This document shows, one piece after another, positions 55,018 through 64,000 of a stretch of DNA of 64,000 nucleotides. Positions within the stretch are counted from its first letter, which is position 1, and the number at the start of each line of letters is the position of its first letter. A program made the translations under genes and the position numbers. The notes beneath the pieces were generated by a model. That model saw only the letters and a list, made by a program, of their open reading frames with translations, was not told the origin of the DNA and did no database searches. The stretch spans positions 61,412,333 through 61,476,332 of the forward strand of contig NC_052353.1 of assembly GCF_009727055.1 (NCBI RefSeq), given 5' to 3'. Source of the stretch: Benincasa hispida. Its lineage: Eukaryota; Streptophyta; Magnoliopsida; Cucurbitales; Cucurbitaceae.

Positions 55018-56167
55018 GTAAACAGATTGTGGATTCCTTGGACACTCTTCAATTAGATAGGCTTCTCCGAAAATGGCACAACTTGCGTTTGTTTGATCGA
55101 TTGCGTTGACCTGGCCCCTATGCGTTCCTGGGTTGTTTATTGTGATTCCTACTATTAGATTCATCATCGCATTCATTTGGTTTTGTCAGAATGCGATGGC
55201 CCCATTACTTGCGTCACTATCTTTAATTCTCAGTCTTTGATCGTTTTCCCTCTAGTCTTCATGATTCTTCAAAATGCGATCAAGAATGTTTTTAGCCTCT
55301 CAAATATCTTGTCGAGTAGACCTCCAGCTGCTACCGCATTGGAAGCCGTCTGCGATGCAGGGTTCAAACCATGATAAAAGATTTCCATTTAGAGACAATC
55401 AGGTAAGCCATTATGCAGACAATCTCGCACCAGTCTTTTAAACCTCGCCCATACGTCACTAAGCGATTCGTAAATATCTTGTTCAAAATTAGTAATTGGT
55501 TTCCTCCTTCTTGCGTTCTCTGTCAGGGGGAAGTACTTCTTCATTAACTTTTCAACTACTTGTTCCCAAGACGTAATCTCCCCTGGTTCGAGAGAATAGG
55601 CCCATTTTCTTGCTTGGTCACACAGCGAAAATGGAACAGCGTTAGTCGAACCTCCTCAGCTGAGATGTTTGGGAAACAAAAGTATTGCAGATTTCAATAA
55701 AACTCCAGAGATGGGCGTACGGATCCTCGCCACACTTACCGTCAAACTGTCTGGTAGTTTAAATCATCTGCAGCATAATCGGTTTCATCACGAACCTCGA
55801 TCCGTCCAAGGTTAGTCTCATGATTCCTGGGGAGAAATCATAGAGGTTGGGCGACGCAAGTCCCGAATGGGCCTATTGCGATCGTTTGCCAAGGGAATGG
55901 GGTTCAACATGATATTATTTGCATTTGTTGCTCTATCTTCCGGTTGCTCCACCATGTTGGGATTTCTTTCTTGCTGTTGTCGGCGGCTGTTTCTTCTTCT
56001 TCTTCAAAAAGTTCTCTCAATCTCTGGGTCGTAGTTGGGCTCAAGAACTTGTCCTTCGCTCATACGACGCCCATTTCTTCCCTTACCAAAGGAGAGGCAG
56101 TTCACAGAGATAGAAAGCTGCAAAGAAAATCAAAAAGTAACCGTTAGCACAATATGTACTGTCGTAG

Positions 56168-56185
56168 TCCCCGGCAACAGCGCCA
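56168..56185 (-). promoter_or_regulatory. Gypsy-D primer-binding site (tRNA-Asp type)
   Basis: Reverse strand TGGCGCTGTTGCCGGGGA, one mismatch from the tRNA-Asp complement: the best-preserved gypsy primer site in the window. Confidence 0.8.
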
Positions 56186-56191
56186 AAAAAT

Positions 56192-57896
56192 TGATGCATT
56201 GTGAATATGATGAAATAATGGTGTATATTGCACTGGTGGTGTATGCGTTGCACATGTAAGTTTTCCTAGTAAAATCCAAGTATAAATCCTACTAGGTTTC
56301 CTGGCAAGTCCATGGTCGAACACAAGGACTACTGAGATATTATACGTTGGTGAATTTTTTATTCCTTTACGGTGACAAAAACAATAAGTTGGTTGGTATG
56401 TTGTTTAAAATATAAATCCTATGCGGCGAAACTGAGTAAAGAGTTAATAACAGCGAAAGTTACAATGAGTATGTGGGGAACGGGTTGAGAAGAGATTTAG
56501 CTAACATTTCCTAAGATTGCATTCAAGTCATGCGTTCATGCTACACGCACACAACAGCATGTCATCTCTCAATGCAAATGTCGTAGTTCCTAATTTTAGG
56601 ACGTATGCGATGTATACACTAATGTCTATAGGACTTATGTCTAAGCCTCTATTCTTGTCTATGCGATGATGAATGATACACACATATACAAGGCAACCGC
56701 ATACTATCATATCCTATTTCTAGGGTGCATGTGATGCATGATAGCAAACAGAACTTATCTCTAAGCTTCTATCTCTTGCTTATGCGGTTCTAATCTGACT
56801 TTCTCAAGCCTAGATTCTAACTTAACTCTCTCAAGTCTAGATTCTTTCTTTAGACTACTCTCTCAAGTATCTCTAAAGGATGATAGACGCATACATAAGA
56901 CAAGATGATCGCATAAAATGAAGATCTTAGGTCATGCTAGCTAAGTGCTTCTCAACCCATTCGAAATTTTAGTTACTCATGTGTATTGTGAAGAGATTGA
57001 ACAGATGTAGAGGTGCAAATTCCATTTTATAAATAAAATCAGAATACAGAACAACAATGGAAAGTAGGGATAGGGAGCCAGGTAGCAATGTCTTGCTTCC
57101 CGAGGCTTTTACACTGTGTTTTACTCTACTCTGCCCAAAAGAATGTTCTTGCTTTCGCAAGAGTCAGCCCTCTCTCCGTTCTCAGCACTTTCTGGCAATC
57201 TCTCGAGCTAACTAGGAATGATCTTTCGGTGTCTTCTCTCTTCACTCGCCTCCGCCTTCTAAGTATAAGAATTATAGACTAACGGCTATCTATGATCTAT
57301 CTCTATGTATATGGCGAACTATATATATTACAAACTCCAAAATTTTGAACTCCCGAACTCCTTTAACGAAGGTGGCCTTTGGTATTTATAGAGCTTCAGG
57401 GTGAAGAGATTTTCTCTCAAATGATTGCAATGATGGGAGGTCATTAAATCTTTATCTGATGCGCCGATTAATGGTCACCAAAAAGTTGAATGTACTTGCT
57501 ACAGTATGTCATTAACGGCTTGTCAACTAAATTCGGATTCGACCGTCATCAGCTTTCTGTCCCATCATGATTTATTAAGCTTTCACCTTGATGCGCCGTC
57601 ATTATGCGGCCACCTTCTTGAGCAGATCTTTGCGAGCGCATACGATTGCATAGCTTTGCGATCGCAATCTTCTAATGCGCTCGGGCGCCAAATTCCTTGG
57701 ATCACAATTTGCTTTACGCCAACGCATTTTCCTGCACAAAATACGTAATTTAGCTGCTATAATGTGATGGGTGCATGCGATCACAATGTTCTCAACTTAA
57801 TGTTTTTGGACACGATTTTGAATTTTTTTTACTGTCGCATTCCCACATTGTTTTATATCTTTGTGTTGTAATAACGTGCATTTCTGCCCGTTATCA
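56192..57896 (-). repeat. Gypsy-D 5' LTR
   Basis: Reverse strand TGATAACGGG... to ...ATGCATCA, 1705 bp. Hairpin is at 57871-57894 (reverse arms ATAACGGGCA and TGCACGTTAT around GAAA). TATA box TATAAATAC is on the reverse strand at 57390-57382. Same LTR family as Gypsy-B. The right flank returns to Gypsy-C gag at 57897. Confidence 0.83.
57382..57390 (-). promoter_or_regulatory. Gypsy-D LTR TATA box
   Basis: Reverse-strand TATAAATAC following AGCTC, as in Gypsy-B (22394). Confidence 0.6.
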
Positions 57897-58900
57897 CTTG
57901 TTTGCTCTATCGCATTGACTTGCCCATTTTGAGTTCCTGAATTGTTTATTGATGCCTTGCAACAAGTTTATCATCACATTCATCTGATTATGTAATGATG
58001 TGATGGCACCATTACTCGCATTACCTTCTCTGGGTTTCGTTCTTTGATCGCTTTCTTGCTAATCTTCGTGGTTTTTCGAGATGCAATCAAGAATATTCTT
58101 TGCTACATCATATGTTTTGTCCAGCAGACCTTCTGCAGCTGCCGCATTGGCAACTGTCTGCGATGCACAATTGAGTCCATGATAAAAAAATCTCCATTTG
58201 GAGGCAATCCAGTAATCCATTGTATGGACAGTCGCGTACTAGTTTCTTGAATCTCGCCCATGCGTCACTGAGTGATTCATCTTCTTTTTGTTCAAAATTG
58301 GTGATCAATTTCCTCCTTCTGGCATTTTCTGTGGGAGGGAAATACTTCTTCATAAACTTCTCCACAACTAGCTCCCATGACGTTATCTCTCCTAGTTTGA
58401 AAGAGTAAGCCCATTTTCTTGCTTTATCGCATAGTGAAAATGGAAATAATGTGAATCGAACCTCTCTTGGGAAATATTAGGGAACACAAAAATGTTGCAA
58501 ATTTAAAAAGAAGCTTCGTAGATGGGCGTGCGGATCTTCACCACGCCGTCCTCTAAATTATCATGCTGTTTGTATCATTTGTAACATTACTAGCTTCATC
58601 TCAAACCTTGATCCATCAAATGCTGGTCTCATGATTCCTAGGAAGAAATCATACAAGTTTGGTGACGCATAGTCCCGGATGGGTCTATTGCGATCATTTG
58701 CCAATAGGATAGAATTTGCCATCATGTTGTTTTCATTTGCTACTCGTTCCTCAGGTTGTTCAGCTATTCTGTGAACTTTTCTTTGTCGTTTACATCTGTT
58801 TCTCTGCCTTTTGCGAAAAGTTCTTTCGATCTCTAGGTCATACTTGAGTTTAGGAGTATTTCCTTCGCTCATACAACGTTTGCTTCTTCCTTCATAGGTG
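57897..58900 (-). pseudogene. Gypsy-C gag
   Basis: Reverse ATG near 58872 begins MSEGNTPKLKYDLEIERTF with an arginine/lysine-rich stretch (RKRQRNRCKRQRK). It continues MMANSILLANDRNRPIRDY, ASPNLYDFFLGIMRPAFDG and MLQMIQTA, then a stop at 58561. The core continues in other frames, including MEKFMKKYFPPTENARRRKL and DESLSDAWARFKKLVRDCP (58365-58190). It ends where the Gypsy-D LTR begins. The zinc knuckle and gag C-terminus are missing. Confidence 0.82.
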
Positions 58901-58973
58901 GAATGGCAATACAACAAAGGTCAAAAGCTACAAAGATCAAAGAGGTTTGATGTTAGCACAATCTATACCGTAA

Positions 58974-58991
58974 TCCCCGACAACAACGCCA
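58974..58991 (-). promoter_or_regulatory. Gypsy-C primer-binding site (tRNA-Asp type)
   Basis: Reverse strand TGGCGTTGTTGTCGGGGA, three transitions from the tRNA-Asp complement, six bases from the LTR end. Confidence 0.75.
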
Positions 58992-58997
58992 AAAACT

Positions 58998-60417
58998 TGA
59001 TGCTTGATTTATCATGTGATGTAAGGATGTGTGGATGCAATGATCATGCAAGTTTTCCTAACAAAGCCCAAGTATAAGCTTCTTAGGGTCCTGGTAAGTC
59101 TAGGGTCGAACACAGGGATTACAAAATAGATATGCGATGGGCTCTCTTATCCTATTGCGATGGTGATAAAGAAGTAGATGGTGATTTAACTTAGATTTTC
59201 TAATGCAATAGAATTAGATGCGGAGCGATGAAAGGGTGGTGTTGTAACAAGTATGCAATAAAGGGGTTGAGAAGATATTTAGCTAGCATTTCTTAAGATT
59301 TTGTATAAGTCATGCGATCATGCTATACACAAATATTAAGCACTACATTTCTCAATGCATAATGCCACATTTCCTATTTCTAGGATGCATGCAATGTGTA
59401 TGGAATGTAGCAGATAAAACTTATTTCTAAGTCTACTCTTGCTTATGCGATCTAATCCGACTCTCTCAAGCCTAGATTCTGTCTTCAGACTACTCTCTCA
59501 AGTACTCCAAATGATGATTGAAGCATACATAAGACAAGATGATCACATAAAGTTAGCTTAAGTCATGCCAGCTAAGTACTTCTCAACCCATTCACAAATG
59601 TAGTTATTCATGCATGGTGGAGAGGGACTGATCATAAATTGAAATGAAGTTTGCATTTTTGCAAATAGAGTGTTGAGTACAAAACAATAAATGGTGTAAG
59701 AAGTATCGAGCCAGGTAAGCAATGTCTTGCTTTCTCTGGCTTTTACACTACTCTTATCACTTCAACTCTTTCCCAAATGGTAGAATCTTGCTCTCGCAAG
59801 GGTTGGGTGCCTCTCCTTCGTGCTAGTTCCGGCATCCTCTCGACCTTTCCGAAAATTAATTTCTTCTCAAGAATTCCCTTCCCTCGGCTTCGCATTGCCT
59901 CCTCGCGCGCTCTTCTTTTGGTTTTGTAGCATTGGGTATTTATAGACTTCTTAGGCAAAGCAGTTCTTCTCACTAATGATTGCGTGGATGGGCAGCATTA
60001 ATTTCCATACCCTATTGTGTCGTCTGATAATCACCAGAAGTTTAATGTATTTGCAACGGTATGGTCTTTCAACGGTCATCAACTGTATTTTCAAATTGAC
60101 CGTTATCAGTTTTATGTCCCATCATGTTTCATTATGTTATCGCCTTTATTTGAGATCTTTACCCGATCATCTTTGAGGTACCCTTGGATCGCAAACTCAA
60201 ACGCGCCATCGCATTGTGCCCTTGGATCGCAAACTCAAGTGCGCTATCACATTGCACATAATAACGCAATTTAACTGTTTTTATGCGATGAGCATCAACT
60301 ATCGCAATTTTCTTTTAGTTTGTCGCATTCAATTGTAATATTGCCTATTTTACCATCGCTTTCTTCCATTGTTTTAATAATTTGAGCTTTAATAACTTGT
60401 ATTTCTACTAGTTATCA
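58998..60417 (-). repeat. Gypsy-C 5' LTR
   Basis: Ends TGATGCTTG (58998) and TTATCA (60417) on the + strand, 1420 bp. Hairpin at 60392-60415. Reverse-strand TATAAATAC at 59944-59936. Followed outside by the target duplication TACAT. Confidence 0.87.
59936..59944 (-). promoter_or_regulatory. Gypsy-C LTR TATA box
   Basis: Reverse-strand TATAAATAC. The 3' LTR copy near 46280 is mutated. Confidence 0.6.
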
Positions 60418-60422
60418 TACAT

Positions 60423-60702
60423 AATATATATTTTCCAACAAAATGTAAGAATCTACAAAAAATAATTTTAGATCTCCCACTGCACGAGCCGAAATAACTT
60501 CACATATTCCCAACTTGGAAGTCATCTCGTTCTCCGTCATTGCCTCTAGAAACTAGTTTCCTGAATGAAAGTTCAAATATGGTTAGCGGCGCCTGAATAT
60601 AGTATCCAGGCCAAATGAGAACTTTCCACTAAACATATTTCAATTACAAGTAAATCAAATTTATCTTGGTTTGCCTTTTTAGCCTTCTTTTCAGTAAAAT
60701 AT
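60423..60702 (-). pseudogene. Copia-2 gag end and protease start
   Basis: Reverse-strand frames read FTEKKAKKANQDKFDLLVIE and SSHLAWILYSGAANHI. The copia protease D-S-G-A motif has become Y-S-G-A, removing the catalytic aspartate. After a shift follow ISARAVGDLKLFFVDSY and ILLENIYYV, which joins directly to MKRNLIS at 45347 across Gypsy-C. It ends at the plus-strand LTR beginning at 60703. Confidence 0.8.
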
Positions 60703-62598
60703 TGTTGGGTTTTATGTCCTAAACTCGTGGTTTGTAAACAATAAAACTTATTCTGAAAATTCAATAAATTGTTATTGAATATATGAATTTCTTATTTCGT
60801 TTTAAAAATAAATCCAATAAACTAAAAAGATCCATGACTATTAAATGAGTACTTGAACTTTATGTAAAGATATAAAAATGGATCAGGTTCGAGTAAATAG
60901 TCAAAATGATCTATATATATGAATGAGGTTAGGTGCCTTATTTTGGTAACACTATTGGATGCATCCCACTCTGTAGTTGTAAAGTGCTACAAACGATGTG
61001 ATCCTAATTCGTATATGTTATGACATGAAGAATGAAGGCGTCATGTGCAATGGGTTTGTACAAGATCGAACCACGAAATCAGTCACTCTTACTTTATAAC
61101 GTTGTTTACTGTTTAAGACTGACTATTTCAAAGCGATGACCTAGGTAACTTGACCTTATTCCTAAGCTAACTATGAACTCCTGTTTATTCGGGATTATCC
61201 TTAGATTTTCATAGGTGAGGGTTGGCTCAACAGCGCCGACTCAATAAACCTCCATTTCAGGGGTAAGACTGGGTAGATAACTGGGGACATAGGGTGCAAG
61301 ATGGAATTCATTCTTACCCCCTTTCAAGGATAGTAGAGAGGTTGTTCCCTTAAGTGCTAACTCTGGGTCTTGAACAAGAGGCCTCACCCTCTCATTGGCC
61401 CGAGAGGGACTCGGATTGCTGATCGGATCACAAACCAATTGTTCATTAGAGGATCAGTGGACTTAAGAAACAAGAGGCAATCTTGGGGGTAAAACAGACA
61501 TTTGACCCAGTCATTATTACGAACAACTTGTGAAGGGTTAACTTACTAATCATGATTATATCAAGTGGACATAATATATCTACAGTAAGGGGAGTGCAAT
61601 TATGGGCTTTAGTGGAGTGACCCATTTGTTAACGAGGTTAATTCGGTGTATAGAGTTTAGCCAATTAATCTCAGATCATTGAAGCCCATGATCTATAGGT
61701 CCACAAGGTCCCCCTACTAGCTCGTAAATGGATTAGCATTAGAGTAGCGTGATAAGTTAATTTGAAACGTTCAAATTAGAAATAAGGGAATTAGTAATTA
61801 TATGAAATATAATTACGCGTTTAATTTTGCAATTAAATGGAATTGAAGAATCAATATTTAAATATGATTTAGATATTAAATTCATGAATAAGGATTCATG
61901 AAGGCGGAATTTGTGTAAAATTATTTAATATTTGATATTAAATTAATTAGAATTAATTAAATTATTTAATTAATTATTTATTATTAATTTTATTAAAATT
62001 AATTTTCTAAAATTAATAAAGTTTTTAATTTTGAAATTAAAATTGATTTTGGAAATCAATTTGAAATTGGAAAAGTTTGGAAAACGCAAAATGGAAAAGT
62101 TGAATTTCTCCACTCACCTTCATCAAGTAGCTCACTCAAAATCCACTTGATTTTGCTTCAATCTTCTAAGCATGAGTTGCACCTCATGCAGCCTTCTTCT
62201 ATGCATGATTGTCCTGCAATAAATAGAGAAGATGGAAGTGAAAATCGGGTATGCAAAAGTTGATGAACTTGCTGAAGTTTTGTTGAAAACTTGTAAGGTT
62301 GAGGAAGTGTTCTTCGAGTTGCATCAGTGAGCTTCTTCTCCAAATTCCCTTCATTCAAGTTTATTTTGAGTCCCACAACTCAAAGGCTCCAAGAGAATAG
62401 TAGGGAAGACCTTGAGACGGTTCACAAGAAGATTTGGAGAAGATTTGCAGCTGAATTCGAGTTTCAAGAGGTTCTACAAAGGTATGTTTTGAAACTCTCT
62501 TATTATTGTATGAGCATGCTTTATTTTTAGCCAAAATAAATGAATTAGAATGATTATTGATCTTTGTTGCTTCCGTTGCATGCTGATATACTCCTACA
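60703..62598 (+). repeat. Copia-3 5' LTR (plus strand)
   Basis: Runs TGTTGGGTTTTATGTCC to ...ACTCCTACA (1896 bp) and is followed by a tRNA-Met primer site. The first ~600 bp match 1-609 in reverse. The A/T-rich block 61910-62060 parallels 38880-39120. Small frames here are not supported as genes. Confidence 0.8.
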
Positions 62599-62600
62599 AT

Positions 62601-62616
62601 TGGTATCAGAACATGA
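62601..62616 (+). promoter_or_regulatory. Copia-3 primer-binding site (initiator tRNA-Met)
   Basis: TGGTATCAGAACATGA, two bases after the LTR. The first ten bases match the tRNA-Met complement. Confidence 0.75.
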
Positions 62617-64000
62617 TCTAAGCATTCAATTTGGTTTAATTTTGGTATGGTGGGTGTTTTTTCATGATATATATGAAAATGGTGCACTGATATGGTTTTC
62701 TGAGATTTGGCATTTAAGTTCTCTTTGATTCCTTATTAAATTTGTAATTGGCTCTTGTATGATGAGCTTATATGTGTGCTCAAGAGTCTGTAATTTATTT
62801 GGAGTCAATAGCGTTGAAATTAAGTTATAATTGAAGAAAGAAGTGAAGAAGTTTGAGCTGTAGATTTCAGATCGTGAGCTTCTGCCCAGGTATCGTTGCA
62901 ACGCTGCCCTTGAGCATTGCAACCCTACTCATAATTCCAGCAAGATTTGGTGATCGAGCAGTGAGATTTGACCAAGTTTCAAGCGAGATTTCATTTCGAG
63001 CGAGATTCTGATGGAATTTCGGGCGAGATTTCAAGTTCAAGAAAGATTTTGAATCGAGTTCAAGCGAGATTTCAAGCTGATCATGCCAGAGATATCCAGT
63101 TACCAGGCTGGAAGGATTGCATTATTATTGTGTGATGATAATGCAAGATCTGGAACTGCTGCTCTCTCACAGTATGGGACTCGAATTGGGTTATCTTTGA
63201 AAATCATTAGGATTACTAAGCTAATATTGTATAATAGTATAAATCTTTGTAACTGTTCATAAAAATTAATTAAGTTTCGTACATATTAGCCATTTGTGAA
63301 TTGGTATAAGTTGGGCAGTTGGTATCACAAGGGTGGTATCAGCTGTCTTCACATCTTCTTTCGGGTCTAGGAGACAAGGCTTAGGAGGGGGTGTGATAGA
63401 ACAAGAGTGAGAAGCTTCAGAGACACGACTTTCGGTATATATACCTTCACTTTTCAAATTCATTTAAAACGATTAGGTTTGCTGGCGAGAATCGAGGACG
63501 AAAAGGAGTATCAAGAACGGGAATCGGGAACAAGGAATTGGAACGAGATCAGGAAGTGTGTAGTTTGACGTGGATCAAGATTGAGGAATGGGAAGCGTGG
63601 AGTTGGACTGCTGATTGGGATTGGGGATCGATAAAAGAGAACGGAGAACGAGATCGAGAATTGAGGCTAGGACGCTGGGGCCAATCAAATGCATCTTCGG
63701 GGGCAATGGGTAATTTCACGAGCGAATGATGTAAGCAAAAAACCAAATTTCAATAATTTCTCCAATGTGGATCATTTTTCAATTGGGCCCCAAAATAGAC
63801 CATCCGTACAAAATGGGCCATCTTTGGAGGATATGCTGCATTTATTTGAAACCAATCGGGTTGGAATAAATTTAGTTGACAATTGACGATGGTGTTTAGT
63901 TCGCCTCTGTTTAGTTTCTATTAAGTCTAGTCTTGCCCATCCAATCCAGCGGTTAAAGATTGGCATTACTTCCCTTTACACAACCAAGAAAATTTTGACA
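62617..64000 (+). other. Copia-3 leader or unassigned sequence
   Basis: No copia gag is recognisable before the window ends. It contains a GTTGCAACG phrase (62892) and AAGCGAGATTTC repeats (62970-63080). A short plus frame at 63740-63886 reads GPSLEDMLHLFE, vaguely gag-like, but too short to assign. Confidence 0.45.

Larger units (their letters stand above)
54641..56130 (-). pseudogene. Gypsy-D gag, with two adapter insertions
   Basis: Fragments of Athila-like gag on the reverse strand: zinc-knuckle relic CAIFGEAYLIEEC (about 55090-55050), KEQCQVVTLQSGKIV (about 54970-54920), gag core around 55380-55900 (for example MKKYFP near 55540, FYHGLNP near 55370), and an arginine/lysine-rich start near 56030-55970. 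Two mate-pair adapters (54788-54825, 54980-55017) split the C-terminal part. The second removes about 330 bp relative to Gypsy-B. Frameshifts and stops occur throughout. Confidence 0.75.
51229..57896 (-). mobile_element. Gypsy-D: truncated minus-strand gypsy inside Gypsy-C
   Basis: 5' LTR (56192-57896, Gypsy-B type), primer site, gag, protease, a deleted RT, RNase H, integrase and the start of the 3' noncoding region. The 3' LTR and polypurine tract are absent, and the copy ends at the fusion with the Gypsy-C linker. The right flank returns directly to Gypsy-C gag. Likely inserted into Gypsy-C, then lost its 3' end together with part of Gypsy-C by deletion. Confidence 0.75.
45353..60417 (-). 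mobile_element. Gypsy-C: minus-strand gypsy element with perfect target duplication
   Basis: LTRs at 45353-46747 (3') and 58998-60417 (5') are flanked by TACAT on both outer sides (45348-45352 and 60418-60422). The primer site is at 58974-58991, gag at 57897-58900. RT/integrase/protease at 48090-51228 belong to this or a fused copy. Between gag and protease lies Gypsy-D, with its own 5' LTR. LTR type (TGATAACTxGTA start) is that of Gypsy-A. Inserted into Copia-2 pol. Confidence 0.85.
38700..60702 (-). mobile_element. Copia-2: nested, broken Ty1/copia retrotransposon
   Basis: Minus-strand copia remnants in order from right: gag/protease piece (60702-60423), pre-integrase/integrase (45347-44440), linker, RT, RNase H (to 42473), purine tract, 3' LTR ending at 42355. 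Gypsy-C (45353-60417) is inserted between the sequence encoding LENIYYV and that encoding MKRNLIS, which join directly when Gypsy-C and one TACAT copy are removed. The 3' LTR is itself split by a solo LTR. The 5' LTR is not present before the plus-strand copia LTR at 60703. Confidence 0.82.

Noticed and set aside
54767..55045. Protein frame containing SYTHLDVYKRQ twice
   Set aside because: This peptide is the translation of the sequencing adapter.
63538..63886. Short frames at the right end as a host gene
   Set aside because: Low-complexity W/E/R-rich or too short; no recognised domain. The GPSLEDML phrase is only weakly gag-like.

Overview
This window is repeat-rich plant nuclear DNA. Nothing in it looks like a single-copy host gene. 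Every recognisable protein is an LTR-retrotransposon protein. The Ty1/copia pieces carry a plant-type primer-binding site for initiator tRNA-Met. The Ty3/gypsy pieces have a primer-binding site matching the tRNA-Asp 3' end and an Athila-like gag and protease. From general familiarity with such copia and Athila-like proteins I would guess a eudicot, tentatively Cucurbitaceae. That is inference, not something the sequence proves.

Left half (1-33165): a minus-strand copia element (Copia-1) runs from its 3' LTR (about 613-1015) to its 5' LTR (ending at 33165). It is split by younger insertions. A solo-LTR-like copy (2821-about 4640) sits between the reverse transcriptase and RNase H parts. Gypsy-A (start inside the N gap before 7571, end 19353, + strand) sits in the copia gag. 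Gypsy-B (21886-31597, + strand) sits in the copia 5' LTR. Gypsy-A has gag, protease, reverse transcriptase, RNase H, an open integrase frame, and an additional downstream ORF (14989-16720) preceded by a TATA-like box.

Middle (33166-45352): unassigned LTR-like sequence (33166-34660 and 35037-38650), then a second minus-strand copia (Copia-2). Its 3' LTR is interrupted by a 2-kb solo LTR (39978-42010).

Right half (45353-64000): Gypsy-C (45353-60417, - strand) is inserted in Copia-2 with a perfect 5-bp target duplication TACAT. It contains remains of another minus-strand gypsy (Gypsy-D, about 51229-57896), whose 3' end is lost by fusion to the Gypsy-C protease. The remaining Copia-2 gag/protease piece follows at 60423-60702. 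A plus-strand copia LTR (60703-62598) with its primer-binding site comes next, and the last 1.4 kb is unassigned.

Assembly quality strongly affects interpretation. There are two N gaps (3563-4497, 6941-7570). Five exact 38-bp Nextera mate-pair junction adapters remain in the sequence, each at a local duplication or deletion. A noisy, indel-rich second copy of a copia/LTR junction lies at 1265-2240. All polyproteins except the Gypsy-A integrase frame carry stops or frameshifts, so the elements are non-autonomous as assembled.

The observations most worth following up are: a hairpin with a GAAA loop and covarying arms at the very start of all six gypsy-type LTR families or copies seen; a paired ~43-bp motif in the 3' noncoding region of three gypsy elements; and the extra Gypsy-A ORF with its own TATA-like box.
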